A DNA stretch of 64,000 nt from Limnothrix sp. RL_2_0 (GTDB taxonomy: Bacteria; Cyanobacteriota; Cyanobacteriia; Cyanobacteriales; MRBY01). The notes below the pieces were generated by a model. The model saw only the letters and a list, made by a program, of their open reading frames with translations, ran no database searches and was not told where the DNA came from. The stretch is taken from positions 1 to 64,000 of the forward strand of contig JAAUPR010000003.1 of assembly GCA_012033055.1 (NCBI GenBank). Direction: 5' to 3'. Each line of letters begins with the position of its first letter. The stretch's first letter is position 1. A program made the translations under genes and the position numbers. Below are positions 7,148 to 19,139 of the stretch, in pieces.

Positions 7148-8359
7148 ATGCTCAAGGGGAAAAAGATTGTTGTCGGCATCAGCGGCGGCATTGCAGCCTA
7201 CAAAGTTTGTGATGTAATTTCTCGCCTATTTCAAGATGGTGCAGAGGTGCGGGTTGTCCTAACAGACTCGGCTCAACGGTTTATCACCCCTTTAACGGTG
7301 GCAACTTTAAGCCGTCACCCCGCTTATACTGACGACGATTTTTGGGATAGTCACCGACCCCGCCCCGTCCACATTGAGCTAGGGGAATGGGCAGATCTAA
7401 TTTTACTCGCTCCCCTCACTGCCAACACCCTTGCCAAATTGAGTCTAGGCTTGGCGGATACTTTGTTGTGCAATATTATTTTGGCTTCCACTTGTCCAGT
7501 GCTTGTTGCTCCGGCGATGAATACTGATATGTGGCAACAGTTTTCGGTGCAAGCGAATTGGCGCAAACTCCAGCAGGATCACCGCTATTATGTGTTGTCT
7601 CCGAATAGTGGGCTTTTGGCTTGCGATCGCCGAGGAAAAGGGCGTATGGCGGAACCCGTCGAAATTGTCCGAGCCACGCAATCATTAATTCACAGTCGCG
7701 GTCGGGCCGATCTCAAGGACATCAAAATTTTGATTAGCGCCGGGGGCACAAGGGAGCATTTCGATTCGGTGCGTTTTATTGGCAATCCTTCTACCGGGAA
7801 AATGGGGTTGGCGATCGCCACAGCATCAGTCTATCGGGGTGCAAGTGTGACCATGGTTCACGCTCCGATTGAATCCCGTCTGCTCGAAAATTTGCCAGAA
7901 ATTGTCCGATTTCCCGTGGTGAGTGCCGCTGAAATGGAAGCCCAAATGCTACAGCAAGCCGCCGATTTCGATTGGATTATTATGTGTGCTGCCGTGGGTG
8001 ATGTGCGTTCTATGACCAGCCACGATTACAAATTGCCCAAGGCTGAGTTACCCCAATTCCTAGAGCTAGAGAGCATTCCAGACATTGCCGCCCAGTTAGG
8101 TCAACAGAAATTATCCCATCAAAAACTAATTGGCTTTGCCGCCCAAACAGGGGAATTAACTGCCCCCGCCGTCGAGAAATTGAAGCGAAAAAAATTAGAT
8201 GCGATCGCCGCTAATTCTATCGATAAACCCGGCACTGGATTTGCCAGCGAAACCAATGAACTGATTTTCATCGACAAACAAGGACGAAAAGCAACCATTC
8301 CTTCCGCAAGTAAATTGGCGATCGCCCATCATCTCCTTGATTTTATTAAGCAGCTTTAG
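7148..8359 (+). CDS. coaBC: Bifunctional phosphopantothenoylcysteine decarboxylase / phosphopantothenate-cysteine ligase
   Basis: This 403-residue protein catalyses two steps of coenzyme A synthesis: joining cysteine to 4'-phosphopantothenate and decarboxylating the product. The N-terminal flavoprotein half (1-185) shows 'VVGISGGIAAYKV' and the PxMNxxMW motif as 'APAMNTDMW'. The C-terminal ligase half (190-403) shows 'ILISAGGTREHFDSVRFIGN' followed by 'PSTGKMG', and 'AAVGDVR'. In the decarboxylase half, 'HIELGEWAD' carries the active-site His. Length is normal. Confidence 0.95.
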   Translation: MLKGKKIVVGISGGIAAYKVCDVISRLFQDGAEVRVVLTDSAQRFITPLTVATLSRHPAYTDDDFWDSHRPRPVHIELGEWADLILLAPLTANTLAKLSLGLADTLLCNIILASTCPVLVAPAMNTDMWQQFSVQANWRKLQQDHRYYVLSPNSGLLACDRRGKGRMAEPVEIVRATQSLIHSRGRADLKDIKILISAGGTREHFDSVRFIGNPSTGKMGLAIATASVYRGASVTMVHAPIESRLLENLPEIVRFPVVSAAEMEAQMLQQAADFDWIIMCAAVGDVRSMTSHDYKLPKAELPQFLELESIPDIAAQLGQQKLSHQKLIGFAAQTGELTAPAVEKLKRKKLDAIAANSIDKPGTGFASETNELIFIDKQGRKATIPSASKLAIAHHLLDFIKQL

Positions 8360-8377
8360 AGCAATACTTTTAGAAAT

Positions 8378-8932
8378 TTACTCGATCCAATATTTAGGAT
8401 CATTCAAAGTATCGGCACAAATCACTTTACCGCTAACTTGTTCACTGATATCGGGTTGTAACGCCTGCACCATCCAAGCCTCAGCATTTTCAGGGGCAAT
8501 AGGATAAGTGGCCTCAAAACCTTGAACACCAGCAGGGGTAAACCCAGATCTCGGGTAGTAGCTGGGATGGCCGAGCACAAAAACGAGTTGTACACCTGCC
8601 GCTTTTAGTTTCTCTAAACCGACTTGAATAAGCCGACCGCCGATGCCTTGTTTCTGATATTCGGGCAGTACCGCTAAAGGTGCGAGAATCGATGCGGCAA
8701 CATTAGGTTGTGGCTTTGGTTCGAAATGAACTTTGGTAAATAAAATGTGGCCGAGCACATTTTTATCTTGCACCGCAACCAGTGACAGTAAAGGTTGAGC
8801 GGTCGGGTCACCTAATAAAGCGTCAATCAACTCCACAATCTCTGAGCTTTCTTCACCAAAGGCGGCGATCGCCAGCGCCGTAATTAACGCCAAATCTGAG
8901 TCCAAGGCTTCACGTATTTCTAAGTTCATCAT
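8378..8932 (-). CDS. GNAT-family N-acetyltransferase
   Basis: I choose the ATG at 8932 (MMNLEIREA), which has GGGG just upstream, rather than the longer frame from 8992 that would overlap the Dabb gene. The 184-residue protein has the acetyl-CoA loop 'EYQKQGIGGRLIQ' (Q/RxxGxG) and a YhbS-like layout with 'FVLGHPSYYPRSGF', a phrase typical of COG3153 acetyltransferases. The substrate is unknown. It lies downstream of pyrG and the Dabb gene on the same strand. Confidence 0.85.
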   Translation of the reverse strand: MMNLEIREALDSDLALITALAIAAFGEESSEIVELIDALLGDPTAQPLLSLVAVQDKNVLGHILFTKVHFEPKPQPNVAASILAPLAVLPEYQKQGIGGRLIQVGLEKLKAAGVQLVFVLGHPSYYPRSGFTPAGVQGFEATYPIAPENAEAWMVQALQPDISEQVSGKVICADTLNDPKYWIE

Positions 8933-8972
8933 CCCCAAAATATTTACTACGAGATCACAGAGGCTAGGCGAC

Positions 8973-9299
8973 TTATTCTCCAGAAAAATCAATCACCTGC
9001 ACCTTCGTCCATTTCGTTTTGTGGCGAGCTAGAAATTCTTGGTGGTTTGGGTGGGGTGAATAAACATCTAAATCCGTATTACTTTCGAGTTTCACATAGA
9101 GACCCAGCTGATAATCTTTCACATGAACTTCACGATCTTGCCGTGCTTTTAATCCCAAATCCACCGTCAAAACGCCGGGAATTTTGCTTAATAATTGAAT
9201 GCCGTCATCAATAATCGCCTGAGTATCAGCCGCCGTAGTTGTGACAGCTAGTTCAAATAAAACGATGTGGTGGATAGCTTGTTCAGTTGTTGGACTCAT
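8973..9299 (-). CDS. Dabb (stress-responsive A/B barrel) domain protein
   Basis: This 108-residue single-domain protein begins with 'IHHIVLFELA', the typical opening beta strand of Dabb ferredoxin-like dimeric barrels. Later comes 'LLSKIPGVLTVDLGL' and the closing 'HQEFLARHKTKWTKVQVIDF'. Family members range from plant stress proteins to polyketide cyclases, and the role here is unknown. It lies 39 bases downstream of pyrG and may be co-transcribed with it. Confidence 0.85.
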   Translation of the reverse strand: MSPTTEQAIHHIVLFELAVTTTAADTQAIIDDGIQLLSKIPGVLTVDLGLKARQDREVHVKDYQLGLYVKLESNTDLDVYSPHPNHQEFLARHKTKWTKVQVIDFSGE

Positions 9300-9338
9300 A
9301 ATTTTTTATTGCTTGAAAATTTCAGAAATTCTAGAATT

Positions 9339-11293
<1,955 letters not shown>

Positions 11294-11413
11294 CGGGCGA
11301 TCGCCTGACGGACTTCACTAACCGAATGTTTACAGCTCACTGCATCAAGCAATTTCTTAGCAGATACTAAGCGTATGATAAGCAATTCGTAATTTTTTGC
11401 GGAGATCTACCCC

Positions 11414-11698
11414 ATGACTGGTTCTATAGACACAATTTTCATGTTTCCTGTGCGATCCATCCAACTGCGAGAACAGGATATTTTACAGCTCGGCGATTTT
11501 GGTTTTTCGGTACAAAAAGTCCAACAAGAATACTTGATTAGGCTAGGGTTCTACGATGGCCCTATTGACGGATATCTATCGCCAGAGACAGAGAACGCCA
11601 TTCGCCTCGCCCAACTTTCTCTCCGCCTCGACGTGACTGGTCAATGTGATTTGATGACAACCCAAGCGTTACAATCCCGTTCTGCTCTCAGTTTTTAG
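11414..11698 (+). CDS. Small peptidoglycan-binding-like protein
   Basis: Of 94 residues, 35-94 form one PG_binding_1 three-helix unit: 'FGFSVQKVQQEYLIRLGFYD', then 'GPIDGYLSPETENAIRLAQ'. No signal peptide is evident; the N-terminus 'MTGSIDTIFMFPVRSIQ' is only weakly hydrophobic. Proteins of this kind bind cell-wall peptidoglycan. The gene stands alone, with GGAG 10 bases before the ATG. Confidence 0.75.
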   Translation: MTGSIDTIFMFPVRSIQLREQDILQLGDFGFSVQKVQQEYLIRLGFYDGPIDGYLSPETENAIRLAQLSLRLDVTGQCDLMTTQALQSRSALSF

Positions 11699-11886
11699 GC
11701 TGCTAGGTTTAATTCATTCGGACACCACCAACATGATCGCTGTTACGTTTAGTCATGGGGCGGCGATCGCCTCTAGTGCGAATAATTTCCAACGAGTCAA
11801 GTCTTCGGTTGAAATCAGAAAAGGTCAATCGTTCTCCCCCAGCGAAAAGTATTGCGGTCAATTATCGATTAAGACTCAAATTATGA

Positions 11887-12714
11887 TTACCAAGGATTGC
11901 CAATAATCGTAAAAGCACTCCAATAATAGGGATGAGTGAGTTGGCGATCGCCCATTTGCTCCAATGTGGCCGGAAGTGGAAAGGTTTGCTCTTCAGTAAT
12001 TAATGCACCATTTTCAAACTGGACGTCACCACGAATCATTGCCAATTGAGTTTGGCGTAATGCTTCTGACTTGATTGGCTGCTTACCCAATTGTTGGTAA
12101 AACTCGGCGATTAGACCCAATGTGCCAATATCAGAAACATACCAGAGACTCCCTAATGCTGACTTGACCCCTGCGAGTACCGCTAATCCCGCAAATCCCA
12201 ACTCCGCTTGGCGATCGCCGAGGGCAGTGTTGCACGCACTTAAGACCATTAATTCCACTGGCGGCTGATGCAGACCGAGTTCTCGAAGTTCATGTAAACC
12301 AAGTTCTTGATCCCCAAAACTAATAAAAGATTGACTGGGGTCACCTGTCTTGAAATCTCCATGGGTGGCCAAATGCACCAAGCGATAAGGCACTTCACTA
12401 CGAATCGCCTTCAAATTCTCGGTGGAAAAACCATCATTTAAATAAGACTTCCCTTCCCACACCACATTACTCACAATCTCTAATTCAACGGGTACAGCAG
12501 GGAGTGGTGATTTCTCCGTAAAGGTATCAGCTCCCATCGCCAACACATCCAAACTTTTAATATCAACATATTCAAGGTTGGTCAGTGCAAGGGAAGGCAT
12601 TAACGAAACACTATATTGTTCAATTAGAAATTCATTGCCGTCGTAGAGTGCCGCAAAAGGCAGCGATCGCAAACCTTGATCTACCGCAAAAGTGAGATGT
12701 TTAATATTATTCAT
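11887..12714 (-). CDS. Isolated CHAT-domain (caspase-like) protein, probably 5'-truncated
   Basis: This 275-residue protein is a nearly complete CHAT peptidase domain. The His is in 'RLVHLATHGDF' and the Cys in 'LMVLSACNTALG', with the typical tail 'HPYYWSAFTIIGNPW'. The first residues 'NIKHLTFAVDQGLRSLPFAA' start partway into the family's usual opening, so 20-40 residues and any TPR or haemagglutinin partner are missing. The broken two-partner-secretion gene lies 93 bases upstream on the same strand, and I infer both were once one protein. The catalytic residues are intact. Confidence 0.8.
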   Translation of the reverse strand: MNNIKHLTFAVDQGLRSLPFAALYDGNEFLIEQYSVSLMPSLALTNLEYVDIKSLDVLAMGADTFTEKSPLPAVPVELEIVSNVVWEGKSYLNDGFSTENLKAIRSEVPYRLVHLATHGDFKTGDPSQSFISFGDQELGLHELRELGLHQPPVELMVLSACNTALGDRQAELGFAGLAVLAGVKSALGSLWYVSDIGTLGLIAEFYQQLGKQPIKSEALRQTQLAMIRGDVQFENGALITEEQTFPLPATLEQMGDRQLTHPYYWSAFTIIGNPW

Positions 12715-12807
12715 CTCCAGATCTGAGAGTGATCAGATTTTTGTGTAAATCAGGCTTTTGGGAACGAAAAATCAGGTATTTCAGGCGATCCCACCGCGGT
12801 TTTCAGA

Positions 12808-14674
12808 TCACTCCCCTTGATTGTCTTCAACCGTACCGCCGCGAGCTGTGCCGTCTAGAAAAATTGAACCATCACCCGTTGTGCTGAGTTCAGTTTGGGA
12901 GCTGATAAAAATTCCACGATTCCTTTCAGTTCCGCCGCCACCAAAACCAGTTATGGCGATATTTCCGCCAGCGGTTGATGTGATTTTTGCTGTGCCGATA
13001 TCAGTATCGTTTTGCCGGTTGATCTCAATGCCATTATTGTTTAGCTCTTCATTGCTCAGTAAAGATGTCCCTCGGATAGCAATATCACCCTGAGTTGTCG
13101 TAATTGCATTGTTATCAACCACATTGCCGGGATCAATTTGTACGCCGCTACCACGACTGCCCTGGCCACTTATACCCTCAAGCGTAATGTTGCCCTTGCC
13201 TCTAGTCGAGATTGTGCCTTCTTGAATGAGAACACCGTGGTTCTGAATACCCGTTGAATTGACATTACCAGTACCAGTTAGAGAAATATCACCATCGACC
13301 GAGGCGATCGCCGCATCAGCTCCGACCAAAATACCGCTATTTTCACGATCACTACCTCTGCCCGCTTGACCTTCTAAAGTGATCGCACCGGAAGTTGATT
13401 CAACTCTTGAGTTTGAGCCAATCTGTAAACCGATATTGTTGCGATCTGTTGTGTTGTCGCTGCCTTGACCCTCGATGGCGATCGCCCCAGTTGTAGAAGT
13501 GACAGTGGCAGAATCTAAAACCACACCTTTATTGGCACTAGAGCCAGAACCACCAAAACCTGTTAATGAAATAGAGCTAGTTGTCGCGGCGATCGCCGAG
13601 TTTTGATCAGCAAAAATACCGTTGTTAAATCTAGCCCCTGAACCACCTGTACCCGTTAAGGAAATTTCTCCCATGCCTTGAGAAGTGATGTCGGAGTTGT
13701 CATGGAGGTAGATGCCGTAGTTGCGATCTTCACCAGTGCCGCCTGTGCCCGTGAGTGTAATATCAGCAGTTTCCGAAGAGATAACCCCTGAATTCTCTTG
13801 AATATAAATACCGTAGTTATCGTCAGTAACACTGAGATTTAAACTGCCGTCTCCAGTCACTGTGATATCGCCAACTCTAGAGCTAATCTCTGAAGCATTT
13901 TCTAGAACAACACCTTTACCCCTAATAAAGTTGGTAAATTATTTGCTGAAAAGCCATCGCCTAATTCTGTTGCATCAATTTCGAGATTTAAAAGAGCACC
14001 GTCCTGAGACAGTTGAATGACATTTTTGTCGGCGATCGCTGAATATTGATTTGTCCAGATCTTGCCTGTAGTGTCCCAGCATTGCGAATACTTCCGGCAA
14101 AAAGATTAAGACTTTGTCCTTCTGTAACCGTTAAATTTCCTTGATTAATAATATTTTGAGGATTATCTAAATCAAACAAAAATTGCGTCGGTTCACCAAC
14201 CAGATTGACATAATCATTCTCCCCAAACGCCGAAAACCAATTGTCTTCAAATTTAATACCTGTCGCTGTTGTCGCCGTAAAATCCCCAGCAATATTAAGA
14301 CGAGCATTTTCTCCGAATATAATTCCTGTCGGATTTAAAAGATAGAGATTCGAGTTGCCGCCCGTGATTTGCAGCAAGCCATTAATAAATGAAGTTTCGC
14401 CGCCACTGACTCGTCCTAAAATATTTTCAATATTCGGTTGTGAGAGAAAATTCGCTATTTGCCCTTGATTTAGTCCAAACCTGTCAAAGTCATGAAATAG
14501 ATTTTTCGCATCCCCAGATAAAGCCCCGCCCCCAATATCAAATTGCTTCCCAGACTGGTTAACCGTTGTGCCTGTGGCATTACTGCTCGAGGTAATTGGT
14601 TGTGCGATGACAGGCAAACTAAAGCCTAAACTAATTAAGAAAATCAACCATCGGAGCATTACCGAGAAATTCAT
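12808..14674 (-). pseudogene. Two-partner-secretion haemagglutinin-like gene, frame-broken and 3'-truncated
   Basis: The N-terminal part (14674 down to 13988) has a signal peptide (LISLGFSLPVIAQP) and the filamentous-haemagglutinin TPS domain, with 'NLYLLNPTGIIFGENARLN'. The second part (13860 down to 12808) has about eight degenerate repeats of the type 'GI...S.I......ISLTG.GG.G'. Two one-base losses explain the breaks: one at the HIP1 site near 14039 (the frame then reads AIADKNVIQLSQDG), and one in a C4 run at 13919-13922 (then GKGVVLENASEISS). After 12808 comes a true stop and an inverted repeat, then the CHAT gene. Such proteins are exported by a TpsB porin; none is visible here. Confidence 0.75.
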
Positions 14675-14871
14675 GGTTTCGGATTTGAAGAATAATCAAC
14701 AACGACATTTATAGGTCTCTTTGTTCCTTCTAAGATAGTAAAAAATAGTCGATTTCCAGCAGAAGAGCCTAGTTTATTTACATGACGTGATTTTATATCT
14801 CAATTTGTCAAACATCGCTATTGTCTTGAAATTTTCAATCCAAGATTACTAAACATACTGAAAGCGATGCA

Positions 14872-17358
14872 ATGGGTGGGAGCATGGCAGGGCGATCGCC
14901 TGAAATGTCTATAATAGAAATCCATCAAGCTTTACCCAAATTATTGCCCTTGACTCAGATCCAAACCGAAACGCTCAACCTACTGGAATGGCCGCGCCTC
15001 TGCCAACATTTATCCACTTTCGCTGCGACAAAATTAGGGGCGATCGCCGCCAAGAATTTAGTCTTTCCCCCATCCCAAATAGAGAGTGAAAAGCTGCTGG
15101 CGCAAACCAGCGAAATCACGGCTCTAGATACCGAAATTGAAGGGGGTATTTCCTTTGAGGGGATTGGTAATATTAGCGAATCACTTGAGCGGGCGACCGT
15201 TGGCGGGATGATCTCTGGGCAGGATTTATTACTCATTGCGACCACCTTGGCAGGGATGCGAAAATTGCGTCGGGTGGTAGAAAATTCGGAATTAGAATTA
15301 CCCCAGTTGACCAACCTTGTGGAGCAGTTACGCACCTATCCAGAGCTGGAAAAAGAGATTCACCATTGCATTGATGATCGGGGGGATGTGACGGATCGCG
15401 CTAGTCCGAAATTGGCTGATATTCGCCAAAAAATAAAAGGGTCACGGGACTATATTTATCAAATGCTCCAGCGCATTATGCAGCGTCATAGTGGCTCGAT
15501 CCAAGAAGCAATTATTACCCAGCGCGGCGATCGCTTTGTGTTGTCAGTGAAGGCGGGGCAAAAGGAACATATTCCCGGCATTGTCCATGATATTTCCAGC
15601 ACAGGTTCGACTTTTTATGTGGAACCAAAAGCCATTATCGACACGGGAAATCGGTTACGCCAAGCGGTAAAACAGGAGCAGCGGGAAATCGAAATTGTGC
15701 TACGGCAACTCACCGAAAAGGTGGCAGAAGTTGTGGAAGATTTGGAACGATTGTTGGCGATCGCCACGACCTTAGATCTAGCAATGGCACGTTCCCGATA
15801 TAGCCAATGGCTCGAAGCAAGTCCCCCTAAATTTATTACCGCCGACAAACCCACCCTGCTGCGTACCCTCCGCCACCCGCTCTTAATTTGGCAGCAAAAA
15901 AATGAAACGGGCATGGAAGTAGTGCCGATCAATGTGCAAATTCGCCCTGATATCCGTGTGGTTGCGATTACTGGCCCTAATACTGGCGGCAAAACGGTGA
16001 CGCTGAAAACCCTTGGTATAGCGACGCTGATGGCAAAAGTGGGCTTATTTATCCCCGCCCAAGCTCCGGTAGAATTGCCGTGGTTTGACCAAGTGTTGGC
16101 GGACATCGGTGATGAGCAATCATTGCAGCAAAGTTTATCGACTTTTTCGGGGCATATCCGCCGAGTCGGTCGCATTATTGAGGCGTTGCAAAGGGAAAAT
16201 CAGACAAATTTAGTGCTGCTCGATGAAGTGGGGGCTGGTACAGATCCGACAGAAGGTAGTGCGTTGGCGATCGCCCTTTTAAAATACTTAGCCAACCATG
16301 CCCGTCTGACCGTTGCCACCACCCACTACGGCGAATTGAAAGCCCTGAAATATGAAGATGATCGCTTTGAAAATGCCTCGGTAGAATTTGATGAATATTC
16401 CCTGCGACCCACCTACAAATTGCTCTGGGGCATTCCCGGTCGGTCAAATGCACTGGCGATCGCCAAACGGTTGGGCTTAGATGAAAACGTGATCGACGCA
16501 GCACAAAGTCTCCTCGGCAACTCAAATACCGACGTGAACGAAGTCATTGCCGCCCTCGAAGCCCAGCGGCGGGAGCAAGAGCAAAAATCCCAAGAAGCCC
16601 AAGCTCTGCTGCAACAAACCGAGCGTTTTTACACCGAAGTTTCCTCCAAGGCGGCGGATCTCCAGCGACGGGAAGACGACCTCAAACGCGCCCAAGATGA
16701 ACAGGTACAAGCGGCGATCGCCGAAGCAAAATCCGAAATTGCCCAAGTGATTCGCACATTACAAAAAGGTAAACCTTCCGCCCAAAAAGCCCAGCAAGCC
16801 ACCAACGCCCTCGGCGAAATTGCCGCGCAAAAAGTTGCCCAACCGAAAAAGAAACAAGCCAGCTATCAGCCAAAATTAGGCGAAAAAATCCGTATTTCCC
16901 GCCTCGGACAAACCGCCGACGTGATCGAATTAGACGAGGGCAGCAAAACCCTTGTAGCCCGTTTTGGCATCATGAAAATGTCATTGGATTGGACGGAAAT
17001 CGAATCTCTGCAGGGGCAAAAGGTCGAGCCGGAACCCAAGAAACAACCCCAAGCGAAAAAGACAAAACAGCAGCCCCTAAAGGAACCCCAGGAAGTAGTC
17101 ACTGTCCGTACCAGCAGTAACACCATCGACATTCGCGGCGAACGTATCCACCAAGCTGAAAGCGCCCTAGAATCGGCGATCGCCACCGCCACCGCTGCAG
17201 GTTCCCAAGTGCTCTGGATTATCCACGGTAAAGGGACAGGCAAACTCCGGGAAGGGGTGCATGATTTTCTGAAACACCACCCTCAAATTAGCAAATATGC
17301 TGTTGCTGAACAAAAAGAAGGCGGAAATGGTGTTACCTTGGCGCATTTTTCCTACTAA
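14872..17358 (+). CDS. mutS2: MutS2 (endonuclease MutS2 / ribosome-rescue factor)
   Basis: This 828-residue protein has the MutS2 order: N-terminal core, ATPase with Walker A 'ITGPNTGGKTVTLKT' near residue 370 and 'LVLLDEVGAGTDPTEGSALA', a coiled-coil 530-640 (QEQKSQEAQALLQQTERF), a KOW-like segment, and a C-terminal Smr domain with 'TIDIRGERIHQAE' and 'WIIHGKGTGKLREGV'. MutS2 suppresses recombination and acts on collided ribosomes in some bacteria. An internal start at MSIIEIHQ (14905) is equally possible. It is unrelated in strand to the FHA locus. Confidence 0.95.
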   Translation: MGGSMAGRSPEMSIIEIHQALPKLLPLTQIQTETLNLLEWPRLCQHLSTFAATKLGAIAAKNLVFPPSQIESEKLLAQTSEITALDTEIEGGISFEGIGNISESLERATVGGMISGQDLLLIATTLAGMRKLRRVVENSELELPQLTNLVEQLRTYPELEKEIHHCIDDRGDVTDRASPKLADIRQKIKGSRDYIYQMLQRIMQRHSGSIQEAIITQRGDRFVLSVKAGQKEHIPGIVHDISSTGSTFYVEPKAIIDTGNRLRQAVKQEQREIEIVLRQLTEKVAEVVEDLERLLAIATTLDLAMARSRYSQWLEASPPKFITADKPTLLRTLRHPLLIWQQKNETGMEVVPINVQIRPDIRVVAITGPNTGGKTVTLKTLGIATLMAKVGLFIPAQAPVELPWFDQVLADIGDEQSLQQSLSTFSGHIRRVGRIIEALQRENQTNLVLLDEVGAGTDPTEGSALAIALLKYLANHARLTVATTHYGELKALKYEDDRFENASVEFDEYSLRPTYKLLWGIPGRSNALAIAKRLGLDENVIDAAQSLLGNSNTDVNEVIAALEAQRREQEQKSQEAQALLQQTERFYTEVSSKAADLQRREDDLKRAQDEQVQAAIAEAKSEIAQVIRTLQKGKPSAQKAQQATNALGEIAAQKVAQPKKKQASYQPKLGEKIRISRLGQTADVIELDEGSKTLVARFGIMKMSLDWTEIESLQGQKVEPEPKKQPQAKKTKQQPLKEPQEVVTVRTSSNTIDIRGERIHQAESALESAIATATAAGSQVLWIIHGKGTGKLREGVHDFLKHHPQISKYAVAEQKEGGNGVTLAHFSY

Positions 17359-17399
17359 AATAAGCCAGCGGAGAATTGTAGCAATGGGTGGGTTGAGTA

Positions 17400-17822
17400 A
17401 TGCTCAAGCTTTTTAAGCAATACGAAAAACTGATGATTCAGCTTTTGATGGCGATGATGTCGATCGCCATTGGTTTAGCGACCTTAGATCTAGGCTGGGT
17501 GATTTTTCAAGATGTGATGGCTCCACCCGTACCGCTCCTTGATGCGGATCAACTGCTCGATATTTTTGGGCTATTTATGCTGGTCATTATCGGCATTGAA
17601 TTGCTGGAAACCATCATGAAAACCTACCTAGTCAAAGGAGAACCCCATTTCGAGGTGGTACTTTCTGTTGCCATTATTGCGATCGCCCGTAAGGTAATCA
17701 TTCTTGACCTCAAAAAAATTGATAGCCTTAGCTTATTTGGCATTGCAGCGATTATTTTATCGTTAACAGTTGGTTACTATTTTATGAAAAGGAGCCACAC
17801 AGAAGAGGGCAACAAAAGCTAA
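17400..17822 (+). CDS. PsiE-like phosphate-starvation-inducible membrane protein
   Basis: This 140-residue protein has four hydrophobic helices and the PsiE-family pattern: 'IFGLFMLVIIGIELLETI', 'YLVKGEPHFEVVLSVAIIAI' and 'ARKVIILD'. The function is not established beyond membrane location. It lies 41 bases after mutS2 on the same strand and may be co-transcribed with it. Confidence 0.85.
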   Translation: MLKLFKQYEKLMIQLLMAMMSIAIGLATLDLGWVIFQDVMAPPVPLLDADQLLDIFGLFMLVIIGIELLETIMKTYLVKGEPHFEVVLSVAIIAIARKVIILDLKKIDSLSLFGIAAIILSLTVGYYFMKRSHTEEGNKS

Positions 17823-17826
17823 CCTC

Positions 17827-17873
17827 AAAACCTTGATCTTTGCAGCAATTGTGTTTGCATTGATCAGTTTTTG
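17827..17873. terminator. Weak terminator-like hairpin between convergent genes
   Basis: AAAAC...TTGATC pairs imperfectly with TGATCAGTTTTT across a 25-base loop region, and T runs end the plus-strand copy. Its place between convergent psiE-like and TPR genes supports a termination role, but the stem has mismatches. Confidence 0.35.
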
Positions 17874-17893
17874 TGGAGGGTTTTAAACAACCA

Positions 17894-18937
17894 TTACAGT
17901 TTGCCATATTGCATTTCAGCAAGTTTTTGTCGCAGGAAAGCAATGCGATCTAAAGCACCGATCTCTGTGGCTAAATCAATGGCTTTTTCTAAAAAGATTT
18001 CTGCCTGGGGGCGATCGCCTAACTCAGCATAAAGATAAGCGGCATGTTCAATGGTTTTAAACTCTTCGGTGATATTGCCTTGCTCCCGTGCAAAGGTTTG
18101 CCAGCGGTTCAGATCCCGAAAGATAAAGCTGGTTCGTGCCATCGCTTTGTTACTGAGAAATTGACCCTCTAGGGCGCGGAATTGATTGTCAAAATCACGG
18201 ATATCTTCGGCGGCGAGGAAGGCATCTTTATAGGCAATAATCGCTTCTTCTGGTGCACCACCGTATAGCAAAGCGTCGGCAAGATTCGTCAAAGTGAGAG
18301 CTTCTCCGGCGGGGTCACGGGCTTCTCGACGGAACAGTAATGCGGTGCTATAACGTTTAACGGCTTCGCTGTATTCGCCCTGTAATGTTGCGGCAAGTCC
18401 AAGATTATTTAAACTAATGCCCGCTGCTAAAGTATTTTCAACGGAACGGGCGATCGCCAATGCATCGGTAAAAACTTCCTCGGCGATGAGGTAATTTGCC
18501 TGTTGTAGAAAAATAGTACCAAGATTATTTAGCGCAAACATTTGAGCTTGGAGATCATCCCGATCCCTTGCTACGGCAAGACGACGACGAAATGCACTTT
18601 CTGCCGCCCGATTATCCCCCGTCGCTACATAGGCTTCCCCAAGATAATCTAGCGTTGTACCTAGCCCTTCTTCGTCACCAAAACGTTGGTAAATATTTTC
18701 TGCTTTGAGCCAATGGAAAATTGCTTTTTCGGTTTGTCCGCGCTGCTGTGCCTGTTGTCCGAGGCGTAACTGAAAATCGGCATCTTCTCGCTGGGTAAAG
18801 TTCTGTTCAGAATCTTGTTTTTTACCCTGAGCAAAAGCGGGGACTGTCCCTAAAACGCCGACACTGCCTAGGCTGAGGAGTAGACAAAGGGTTAGCCAAA
18901 ACGGGAAGGTAGGGCGGAGGGAGGTTTGGGGCAGCAT
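17894..18937 (-). CDS. Exported TPR-repeat protein
   Basis: From the ATG at 18937 the protein has about 347 residues. The signal peptide 'FWLTLCLLLSLGSVGVLGTV' ends at 'PAFAQG'. It is followed by about six TPR units, e.g. 'EEGLGTTLDYLGEAYVATGD', 'AQMFALNNLGTIFLQQANY' and 'AAGISLNNLGLAATLQGEY'. Such proteins scaffold complexes in the periplasm or thylakoid lumen. No catalytic domain is present, and the partner is unknown. Confidence 0.8.
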   Translation of the reverse strand: MLPQTSLRPTFPFWLTLCLLLSLGSVGVLGTVPAFAQGKKQDSEQNFTQREDADFQLRLGQQAQQRGQTEKAIFHWLKAENIYQRFGDEEGLGTTLDYLGEAYVATGDNRAAESAFRRRLAVARDRDDLQAQMFALNNLGTIFLQQANYLIAEEVFTDALAIARSVENTLAAGISLNNLGLAATLQGEYSEAVKRYSTALLFRREARDPAGEALTLTNLADALLYGGAPEEAIIAYKDAFLAAEDIRDFDNQFRALEGQFLSNKAMARTSFIFRDLNRWQTFAREQGNITEEFKTIEHAAYLYAELGDRPQAEIFLEKAIDLATEIGALDRIAFLRQKLAEMQYGKL

Positions 18938-19139
18938 GGAAACTTTCACAAAAAATGTTGGGGGGGACAAGATTTCTTACATCATACCGATGAATCCCGC
19001 CGATCATAACCTATGACAAATCCGATACATTTAAGTTCCTGTGGGGCGGCTGGGTTATGGCGATCGCCCCGTCTTGAAACTAAGGGATTTGCTTGACGTG
19101 AATTTGCATTAAATTCAGCCCATTACCAACGGAATAGAG

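Noticed and set aside
11733-11906. 57-codon ORF (MIAVTFSHGAAIAS...) between the peptidoglycan-binding gene and the CHAT gene
   Set aside because: Its composition is mixed, it overlaps the CHAT 3' end on the other strand and no family is recognised; probably chance.
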